This document shows positions 1 to 4,978 of a DNA stretch of 5,710 nucleotides, in pieces. The position numbers and the translations under genes were made by a program. This DNA comes from Comamonadaceae bacterium. Its GTDB lineage: Bacteria; Pseudomonadota; Gammaproteobacteria; Burkholderiales; Burkholderiaceae_C. The notes under the pieces are model-generated. The model did no database searches. It saw nothing but the letters and a program-made list of their open reading frames with translations, and was not told where the DNA came from. The DNA lies in NCBI GenBank assembly GCA_013298415.1, contig JAAFHN010000198.1, positions 1-5,710 of the forward strand, written 5' to 3'. Every line of letters starts with the position of its first letter. Position 1 is the stretch's first letter.

Positions 1-977
1 CCCACGCGCTCGGCCAGCGGCACGAAAAAGTCTGCATCGCGGGTTAAGAACGCCCGCATGGGCAGCGTGAGCCGCTCGCCGCCTTGGCGCGTGGTGATGG
101 TGGTCGCGTTGATGCGGTCTCTGAGCTTGAGCGAAATCGCGAGCACCACGTCTTTTTCTCGCGTGCCAGCAGGGCCAATCGCACCTGGGTCTTCTCCGCC
201 ATGGCCGGGATCGAGCGCCACGACGATGAAGCGCGTGGTGGAAGGGGTTGCGGCGGTCGCAGGCGGGCTTGAAACGGCATTTTTTACGCCATTTCTATCC
301 TCTGTCCTGGTATTTGCTTGATTTGTTGCTACCGTTTTTGAATCTGGTGCAGCGGGTGCAGAGGCAGAAGGTTTTGGCGCTCGAGCCAAGAATTCAGCCA
401 GAGGATCGGCGGCTGCGGGTTTTGGCAAAGCCAGGCCGGGCGCCCTTGCGGCGACAGTGGGCCTGGAAGCCGAGTCCATCGGAGCCGAGGCCGCTGGCCG
501 CGCCGCACTCAACTTGTCAGCGATCAAAGCCTGCAGCGGATCACGGGCGAGCGCCGGGTACAAGTCAAATACCAGCCGGTGCTGGTACCCCGCCGCAGGC
601 ACTGGTTCCAAAGAAAACACCTGCGGCGCACTGGCTTGCTTCAAATCGAACACAAGCCGCACCACGCCAGGCGCGAACTGCCCCACACGCACGCCGCTGA
701 TGTTCGGATCATCCGCCTTCACCTTGGCCACCAGTTCGCGCAGCGCCGGGTTCAGCTCCAGGCCCTGCAAATCCACGGCCAAGCGCGGTGGCTCGTCGAT
801 GGCCGTATGCGTGGCTTGGAGCTTGGTGTCGGATTCAATCGTGACCCGGGTGTAGTCTGCTGCCGGCCACACCCGCACCGCCAAAATCCGCGCGCCCCAT
901 GCGATTTGCGCTGGGCCGAGCGCAAGGATCAGGCCCTGCCCTGCGGCCATTAACACGCCACGGCGCGAAAGGCTCAT
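1..977 (-). CDS. amiC: N-acetylmuramoyl-L-alanine amidase, AMIN plus Amidase_3 type (3' end beyond window)
   Basis: Periplasmic zinc amidase that cuts the bond between N-acetylmuramic acid and L-alanine in peptidoglycan during septum splitting. The frame is open from ATG at 977 to the left edge (325 codons) and was translated by hand. Residues 1-29 form a probable Tat signal (SRRGVLM, then a short hydrophobic stretch ending WGA). Residues about 30-140 fit an AMIN targeting domain (ILAVRVWP, TRVTIESD, HRLVFDLYPA). An Ala/Pro/Ser-rich linker of about 110 residues follows. The catalytic domain starts near 250 with VVALDPGHGG and TREKDVVLAI, giving zinc ligands His259 and Glu274; later ligands lie outside the window. 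The start overlaps the tsaE stop (ATGA), indicating translational coupling. The linker carries a dispersed repeat copy at 288-342. E. coli has amiB at this locus, but the Tat-like leader is more like AmiC, so the paralogue letter is uncertain. Confidence 0.93.
   Translation of the reverse strand, partial: MSLSRRGVLMAAGQGLILALGPAQIAWGARILAVRVWPAADYTRVTIESDTKLQATHTAIDEPPRLAVDLQGLELNPALRELVAKVKADDPNISGVRVGQFAPGVVRLVFDLKQASAPQVFSLEPVPAAGYQHRLVFDLYPALARDPLQALIADKLSAARPAASAPMDSASRPTVAARAPGLALPKPAAADPLAEFLARAPKPSASAPAAPDSKTVATNQANTRTEDRNGVKNAVSSPPATAATPSTTRFIVVALDPGHGGEDPGAIGPAGTREKDVVLAISLKLRDRINATTITTRQGGERLTLPMRAFLTRDADFFVPLAERV
288..342 (-). repeat. Dispersed 55-base element, copy 1 (inside amiC)
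   Basis: Read on the minus strand, the element runs from TTCAA (342-338) through TAGCAACA to CCAGGACAG and ends at TGGC (291-288). The 30-base core is 302-331. It aligns without gaps to the other three copies; I counted 21 of 30 core identities with the tsaE copy and 22 of 30 with the intergenic copy. Its central half has drifted and no good hairpin remains. In AmiC it encodes linker residues around 216-226 (VATNQANTRTE), between the AMIN and catalytic domains. It is the only copy read from its TAGCA-first strand. Confidence 0.6.
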
Positions 978-1543
978 GCCAGCGCCTTCAACACCGCATC
1001 GCCGCGCGGCGAGTGCGCTGAAAAGTCCAGCTTGCGTGATTCAGACCCATCTGTCATGACTTCAATTTTAATAGCAACATCTGTTGTAAGCACCTGGACA
1101 GAGGAGGCATTTGGCATCAAATCGGCCACTTTATCCGGCCACTCGACCAGTTTCAAGCCCGTGGAGGCAAAGGTGTCGCGAAAGCCCGCGCTTTCCCATT
1201 CGGCTGGGCTTTGAAGGCGATAAAAGTCGAAGTGCCAAAGGCTGAAGTGGCGGCCATCGGCGGAGGCAACTTCATACAACTCCACCAGCGCGTAAGTTGG
1301 GCTTTTGATGCGGCCTTGCACACCCAAAGCGCGCAGCAAGTGCCGCACAAAAGTGGTTTTGCCCGCGCCAAGATCGCCACGCAGCTCGATGCAGCAATCG
1401 ACGAGCTCGGGCAAGCGCGCCATGCGCTGCGCAAGCGTGGCAGTCGCGTTTTCGTCGATCAACTCAAGCTGCAACACAATCCCTTTCGTGAACGCCGCAT
1501 CCACCCCGATTGTGTCAGCGCCAGATGCGTTGATGCCCGCCAT
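974..1543 (-). CDS. tsaE: tRNA threonylcarbamoyladenosine biosynthesis ATPase TsaE
   Basis: Cytoplasmic P-loop ATPase that works with TsaB and TsaD to make t6A37 in ANN-decoding tRNAs. With residue 1 at the ATG of 1543, the Walker A motif GDLGAGKTT lies at 56-64, SPTY at 81-84, the HFDFYRL block at 104-110 and the EWPD block at 134-137, all TsaE hallmarks. The 189-residue reading is longer than E. coli TsaE (about 153). Part of the excess is an N-terminal stretch of about 22 residues without a family counterpart. Family similarity begins near LELIDENAT, so the real start may be GTG 1477 or TTG 1474; the latter has AAAGGG six bases upstream. Another roughly ten residues (about 148-158) come from a dispersed repeat at 1061-1115. 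The ATG at 1543 would overlap the divergent queG start. The stop overlaps the amiC start (ATGA), so the two are probably co-transcribed and coupled. Confidence 0.95.
   Translation of the reverse strand: MAGINASGADTIGVDAAFTKGIVLQLELIDENATATLAQRMARLPELVDCCIELRGDLGAGKTTFVRHLLRALGVQGRIKSPTYALVELYEVASADGRHFSLWHFDFYRLQSPAEWESAGFRDTFASTGLKLVEWPDKVADLMPNASSVQVLTTDVAIKIEVMTDGSESRKLDFSAHSPRGDAVLKALA
1061..1115 (+). repeat. Dispersed 55-base element, copy 2 (inside tsaE)
   Basis: The element runs from TTCAATTTTAATAGCAACA through CACCTGGACAGAGGAGGC to TGGC, with its 30-base core at 1072-1101. CAACA TC TGTTG forms a small perfect palindrome inside the core, in a register shifted from that of copies 3 and 4. 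It aligns gaplessly with copy 3 (22 of 30 core identities). On the minus strand it is translated within TsaE as VQVLTTDVAIK, at a place where the E. coli protein appears about ten residues shorter. Confidence 0.75.
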
Positions 1544-2606
1544 TCGAGCGCATGCTCAGGCGCTGGGCTTTGACGCAGTGGGCGTGGCTGGCGTGGACAT
1601 GAATACGGCCGAAGCTGGTTTGCAGGCCTGGCTGGACGCAGGCTTTCACGGCCAGATGCACTACATGGCAGGCCACGGCATGAAACGCGCCAGGCCCGCC
1701 GAGCTGCTGCCGGGCACAGTCAGCGTGCTGACGGTGCGAATGAACTACCTGAGCAGCAATGCGAGCGTTAACTGGCAAGCGCAAGAAGCCGCCCGGCCCG
1801 CTGACTCAGAACACGCCACTGTCTCCCTCTACGCCAGAGGTCGCGACTATCACAAGGTGTTGCGCAGCCGTCTGCAAAAACTCGCCGACGCGATCCAATC
1901 CGAGCTTCACACCCAAGGCTTAGACCACGCCCTCGTTGCCCGGCCCTTCGTGGACAGCGCCCCCGTGTTGGAGGCCGAGCTGGCTCAGCGCAGCGGCATC
2001 GGCTGGCGCGGCAAACACACCCTCATCTTGCAGCGCGATGCAGGCAGCATGTTCTTCCTTGGCGAACTGTACTTGAACATCGCCTTAGCGCCCACGCCAC
2101 CGGAGCAAAACCACTGCGGCACATGCACCGCCTGCATCACCGCCTGCCCCACGCAAGCTATTCGAGCGCCCTACAAACTCGATGCACGCCGCTGCATCAG
2201 CTACCTCACCATCGAACACGACGGCCCGATTCCCGTGGAATTCAGAAGAGCCATTGGCAACCGCATCTACGGCTGCGACGACTGCCAAACCGCCTGCCCC
2301 TGGAACAAATTCGCCAAACGCAGCCCGCTCCCCGATTTTGACGAGCGAAGTGGTTTGAACGCCCAAGACTGGATCACCCTGCTCGGCTGGACTGAATCAG
2401 ACTTCCTCGCCAAAACAGAAGGCAGCGCCATCCGAAGGATCAGCTTCGCAAGATGGCAGCGCAATGTGGTGATCGGCGCAGGCAATGCGCTGGCCGCGAA
2501 GCCAGATGCGGCGATTGCCAAGGCGCTCACTGGCTTGCACCCGCACAACGAAACCGTCGCCGAGGCCAGGGATTGGGCTTTGGGTGAGATACCAGGGGGC
2601 AAGTAA
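1533..2606 (+). CDS. queG: Epoxyqueuosine reductase QueG
   Basis: Cobalamin- and iron-sulfur-dependent enzyme that reduces epoxyqueuosine to queuosine at position 34 of GUN-anticodon tRNAs, the last step of queuosine synthesis. The 357-residue product (E. coli about 379) shows RARPAELLPGTVSVLTVRMNYL, split here as RARPAELLPG followed by VRMNYL, then GRDYHKVLRSRL and RPFVDSAPVLE with the conserved Asp141. Next are GWRGKHTLIL and FLGELYLNIAL. Two ferredoxin-like clusters follow: Cys195, 198, 201 and 205 (CGTCTACITACP), and Cys248, 251 and 255 (CDDCQTACPWN), with RRCISYLTIE between them and EGSAIRRI near the end. ATG 1533 was taken as the first ATG close to the family N-terminus. However, the preceding in-frame residues (SAPDAL) also fit the first family helix, so GTG 1512 is a serious alternative. 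No convincing Shine-Dalgarno precedes either. It is divergent from tsaE-amiC, as in E. coli where nnr sits between. Confidence 0.96.
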   Translation: MPAIRAHAQALGFDAVGVAGVDMNTAEAGLQAWLDAGFHGQMHYMAGHGMKRARPAELLPGTVSVLTVRMNYLSSNASVNWQAQEAARPADSEHATVSLYARGRDYHKVLRSRLQKLADAIQSELHTQGLDHALVARPFVDSAPVLEAELAQRSGIGWRGKHTLILQRDAGSMFFLGELYLNIALAPTPPEQNHCGTCTACITACPTQAIRAPYKLDARRCISYLTIEHDGPIPVEFRRAIGNRIYGCDDCQTACPWNKFAKRSPLPDFDERSGLNAQDWITLLGWTESDFLAKTEGSAIRRISFARWQRNVVIGAGNALAAKPDAAIAKALTGLHPHNETVAEARDWALGEIPGGK

Positions 2607-2654
2607 CGCGAAAAACGCTGAAAACTCGCGAAAAGCGCGAAAAGCGCGAAAAAA
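2607..2654. repeat. Five imperfect tandem CGCGAAAA-type units
   Basis: Directly after the queG stop codon, units begin at about 2607, 2616, 2626, 2635 and 2644 with a 9-10 base period. Four contain CGCGAAAA and one is the variant CGCTGAAAA. The 15-base word CGAAAAGCGCGAAAA occurs at 2629-2643 and again at 2638-2652, and its exact reverse complement stands at 2751-2765. No function is evident. It could be a protein-binding array, or part of a large hairpin at the 3' end of the queG transcript. Confidence 0.85.
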
Positions 2655-2680
2655 CAGCCTTTGAAAATTGGGCCTCTCCA

Positions 2681-2735
2681 CTCAAATATCGTAGCACTAG
2701 ATGCTGAAAATACCTGGACAGATCGCTGATTTCAT
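2681..2735 (+). repeat. Dispersed 55-base element, copy 3 (queG-fic intergenic)
   Basis: This is the only copy outside a gene. Its core at 2692-2721 reads TAGCACTAGATGCTG and then ACCTGGACAG. AGCA and TGCT pair around a five-base loop. It is most like the waaA copy (23 of 30 core identities). The upstream CTCAA and the ATTT at offset 8-11 after GGACAG match the other copies, which supports a length of about 55 bases. It sits between the inverted GCGAAAA-type arms. Confidence 0.75.
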
Positions 2736-2750
2736 CCAAAATCGGCCGAG

Positions 2751-2765
2751 TTTTCGCGCTTTTCG
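2751..2765. repeat. Inverted copy of the CGAAAAGCGCGAAAA word
   Basis: TTTTCGCGCTTTTCG is the perfect 15-base reverse complement of words in the tandem array at 2629-2652. The two arms enclose the dispersed repeat copy at 2681-2735. A transcript could fold into a stem of 15 pairs with a loop of about 100 bases. That is not a typical Rho-independent terminator, and no U-tract follows. Confidence 0.8.
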
Positions 2766-2818
2766 GTTGCCCATTCCGTGCTATTCGCGTTACATCCCCT
2801 TGCGGCGATTCACCACTC

Positions 2819-2899
2819 AATTCACCGCAAAATAAGCGGCGAATAAATTGACTTTGAACCGTAAATCGCATCTAATTACCGCATGAAACGCGGTGAATT
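2819..2899. promoter_or_regulatory. Operator-like inverted repeat around the fic promoter
   Basis: AATTCACCGC at 2819-2828 and its perfect reverse complement GCGGTGAATT at 2890-2899 stand nearly symmetrically on both sides of the predicted promoter, the right arm lying in codons 3-6 of fic. A further direct half-site, ATTCACC, lies at 2808-2814, exactly 12 bases before the one at 2820-2826. This arrangement fits a repressor binding cooperatively or by a short loop. Regulation by the Fic protein's own winged-helix domain is a guess from context. Confidence 0.45.
2848..2876 (+). promoter_or_regulatory. Sigma-70-type promoter for fic, probably leaderless
   Basis: The -35 box TTGACT (2848-2853) and the -10 box TCTAAT (2871-2876) each match consensus at five of six positions and are separated by the ideal 17 bases. 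The expected start, about seven bases after the -10 box, falls on the A of the fic ATG at 2883. No Shine-Dalgarno precedes that ATG, which agrees with a leaderless message. Confidence 0.7.
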
Positions 2900-4028
2900 T
2901 GCCCATCACACACCCCTCTACATCTGGGATCAGCCGGATTGGCCTGAGTTTCGCTACGACTTGGGCGTGCTGGCGGAACCGCTTGCGCAGGTGAGCCACG
3001 CGCAGGGCCGCTTGATGGGTCGGCTGGCGGATGTTGGCTTGGCGCTTCGCGATCAAGCGAGCTTACTGGCGCTGGCCGACGATGTGCTCAAAACCAGCGC
3101 GATCGAAGGCGAGGTGCTGCCGCCCGCGTCCGTGCGCTCCTCGCTCGCTCAGCGTTTGGGCATCGACATCGGCGCGCTGGCCGCTGCTGATCGCCACGTA
3201 GACGGGGTGGTGGACATGGTGCTCGACGCCACGACCAAAGCCCGTGAAGCGCTGACGGCTGAGCGCCTGTTCGGTTGGCACGCAGCGCTTTTCCCCACCG
3301 GCTATTCGTCGCTCACCAAGCTGCGCGTAGGCGCTTGGCGAGACGATGCCACGGGGCCGATGCAAGTCGTCTCCGGCCCTGGGCATCGCCGCAAAGTTCA
3401 CTTTGAAGCGCCGCCTGCCCACACCCTGGGGCCGGAGATGGCGCGATTTCTGCATTGGGCGAATGCCGCAACGCCAGAGCCCGCACTCATCAAGGCCGCG
3501 CTTGCGCACCTCTGGTTCGTCACCCTGCACCCGTTTGACGACGGCAATGGCCGCATCGCACGCGCCGTAGGCGATTTGTTTTTGGCCCGGGCCGACGGCA
3601 GCCCACAGCGCTTCTACAGCCTTTCCGCCCAAATCCAGCGCGAGCGAGAGGCCTACTACGACATGCTGGAGCGCACGCAAAAAGCTGGCCTAGACGTGAC
3701 CGCCTGGCTCAGCTGGTTCCTGACAGTCCTGCTGCGCGCCGTGCAAAGCGCTGAAGCCACGCTGCAAGGCGTGCTGGCCAAAGCCCGCTTCTGGCAAACG
3801 CATGCGGGCTTAGCGCTGAACGAGCGGCAAATCAAGGTCATCAACCGGCTCCAGACCGACTTCGAAGGCAAGCTCAGCACCCGCAAATGGGCCGCCATCT
3901 GCCACTGCTCCACCGACACCGCCCTGCGAGACATCACCCAGCTGCTCGCACTCGGGCTACTCGTGCAACTGCCCGGCGGTGGGCGCAGCACGGCCTACGA
4001 GCTGGCAACGCCAGACGCAAGCACTTAA
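2883..4028 (+). CDS. Class II Fic-domain AMP-transferase with C-terminal winged helix
   Basis: A cytoplasmic Fic protein predicted to transfer AMP from ATP to hydroxyl side chains of target proteins. The 381 residues begin with a DUF4172-like region (YIWDQPDWPEFRYD, 13-26). The inhibitory motif T71-SAI-E75-G76 follows, matching [S/T]xxxE[G/N]; its Glu blocks productive ATP binding in class II enzymes. The target-docking flap region reads RVGAWRD then MQVVSGP and VHFEAPPA. The complete catalytic motif is H216-PFDDGNGR-IAR227, with the catalytic His present. The last 70 or so residues (LNERQIKVINRL to RSTAYEL) look like a winged helix-turn-helix. No antitoxin gene is adjacent; inhibition is built in. 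It has its own promoter and flanking inverted repeats. Its stop overlaps that of the convergent SDR gene. The target is unknown, and a purely regulatory role is possible. Confidence 0.93.
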   Translation: MKRGEFAHHTPLYIWDQPDWPEFRYDLGVLAEPLAQVSHAQGRLMGRLADVGLALRDQASLLALADDVLKTSAIEGEVLPPASVRSSLAQRLGIDIGALAAADRHVDGVVDMVLDATTKAREALTAERLFGWHAALFPTGYSSLTKLRVGAWRDDATGPMQVVSGPGHRRKVHFEAPPAHTLGPEMARFLHWANAATPEPALIKAALAHLWFVTLHPFDDGNGRIARAVGDLFLARADGSPQRFYSLSAQIQREREAYYDMLERTQKAGLDVTAWLSWFLTVLLRAVQSAEATLQGVLAKARFWQTHAGLALNERQIKVINRLQTDFEGKLSTRKWAAICHCSTDTALRDITQLLALGLLVQLPGGGRSTAYELATPDAST

Positions 4029-4978
4029 GACAGCCGAAAGTCCTTCCACAGGGAGCTGCGGGTGAACGTCACGGGCAGCGGTGCTCGGCCGAGCAGTTGC
4101 GGCAGATGGTTGGGGCGGGGCACGTTGTCGCGTTGCAGCAGGATCCAGTGGCCGTAGCTGAAGGGGCTGAAGCGGCATGCGTCGCAAAAGTGGGAACCGA
4201 GGCGCGCGGCCCAATTCGGCGTGGTGAGTTGCAGGGCGGGCTTGGCTTGGCCCGCTTCTGCGCCGCGCAAGAGATCCAAATAGCCGCTGTATGAAAACAA
4301 TCGCTGGCCACCCAAATTGGCCTCGCGCTGCCGGGCGAAGCTCGACATCTCGGCCAGCACGGCGTAGGCTTCGCCCAAGTCGCTGGCTTGCACCGCAGCG
4401 ATTTGGCCGGTGGCTCCGCGCGGCACAAAGTGAACGGGCCAGCTTGAGAGCATGCGCAGCCAACTCGCACCAAAGCCACCCCAGCCGTCGATCAGCGAGG
4501 GCCGCACGATGCAGTGGTCTGCGCCACTGGCTTGCACCGCCTGCTCGCCGAGCAGCTTGCTGCTGAGAAATCGGCTTTTGGCATTTGCGTGCAGGCCAAG
4601 CGCCGAGGTATGGATCAGCCGCACACCCCTTTGCGCGCAGGCCTGAGCAAGCGCTTTGGGCATCAGGTGATGCACATCCGCATAGCGCTCGCCGAAGCGC
4701 TGGCGCAAGATGCCCACGCAGTTAATGACCACCTCCACGCCGTCCAACCAGCCACTTGCAAGCCAAGCCTCGGCGGTCGTCATGCTTTGCAGCGAAGCCT
4801 GCTGCCAAACGAGCTGGCCGGATGCTTCAGCCGCCGCCAGCTCGGCCACCGCGCTGCGCATCCCCACCGAACGCCGCAGCGCCCGCACCCGATGCCCGCG
4901 TGCGAGCAGCGCGGCCAACACGTGGCTGCCGATGAAGCCGTTGGCACCCAATAGAACGACGCGTATGGGCTGGGTCAA
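4025..4978 (-). CDS. Atypical SDR / NDUFA9-like NAD(P)-binding protein
   Basis: A 317-residue protein with a Rossmann fold: VVLLGANGFIGSHV gives the GxxGxxG nucleotide site (Gly11, 14, 17). It then shows VINCVGIL (84-91), HTSALG (123-128) and VRPSLIDG, typical of the complex I NDUFA9-like, atypical short-chain dehydrogenase group. Members bind NAD(P)H, and some assist quinone or complex I assembly; the substrate here is unknown. The position of the catalytic Tyr of YxxxK holds Phe137 (FLSSK, Lys141), so classical SDR chemistry is doubtful. The start is TTG at 4978, because no ATG lies in frame close upstream, the glycine motif follows at the expected distance, and the TTG overlaps the waaA stop (TTGA), suggesting coupled translation. 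Its TAA shares bases with the fic TAA, leaving no room for a terminator between them. Confidence 0.88.
   Translation of the reverse strand: MTQPIRVVLLGANGFIGSHVLAALLARGHRVRALRRSVGMRSAVAELAAAEASGQLVWQQASLQSMTTAEAWLASGWLDGVEVVINCVGILRQRFGERYADVHHLMPKALAQACAQRGVRLIHTSALGLHANAKSRFLSSKLLGEQAVQASGADHCIVRPSLIDGWGGFGASWLRMLSSWPVHFVPRGATGQIAAVQASDLGEAYAVLAEMSSFARQREANLGGQRLFSYSGYLDLLRGAEAGQAKPALQLTTPNWAARLGSHFCDACRFSPFSYGHWILLQRDNVPRPNHLPQLLGRAPLPVTFTRSSLWKDFRLS

Noticed and set aside
248..953. Plus-strand reading frames over amiC
   Set aside because: They are Arg/Pro/Ala-rich shadows of the amidase gene, whose AMIN and Amidase_3 motifs are clear on the minus strand.
1305..1532. Long N-terminal extension of QueG in frame from ATG 1305
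   Set aside because: The residues show no family similarity and lie antisense to the conserved tsaE ATPase core; family length supports a start near 1512-1533.
1951..1957. TGGACAG within queG resembling the element's right end
   Set aside because: It encodes the conserved VDSAP motif with the active-site Asp, and no TAGCA lies 23 bases upstream.
2629..2765. Rho-independent terminator for queG formed by the 15-base arms
   Set aside because: The loop would be about 100 bases and no T-run follows the right arm, so it does not fit an intrinsic terminator.
2397..2871. Minus-strand reading frames across the queG-fic intergenic region
   Set aside because: Their FRAFRAFREFSAF-like composition is only the GCGAAAA-type tandem array translated; there is no recognisable domain or plausible start.
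4278..4320. Possible fifth copy of the dispersed element (TAGCCGCTG ... CTGGCCA) in the SDR gene
   Set aside because: TAGCC differs at a fixed position, the distance to the TGG end is 28 rather than 30, GGACAG is absent, and the encoded stretch (LFSYSGYLDLLRG) looks like ordinary SDR sequence.
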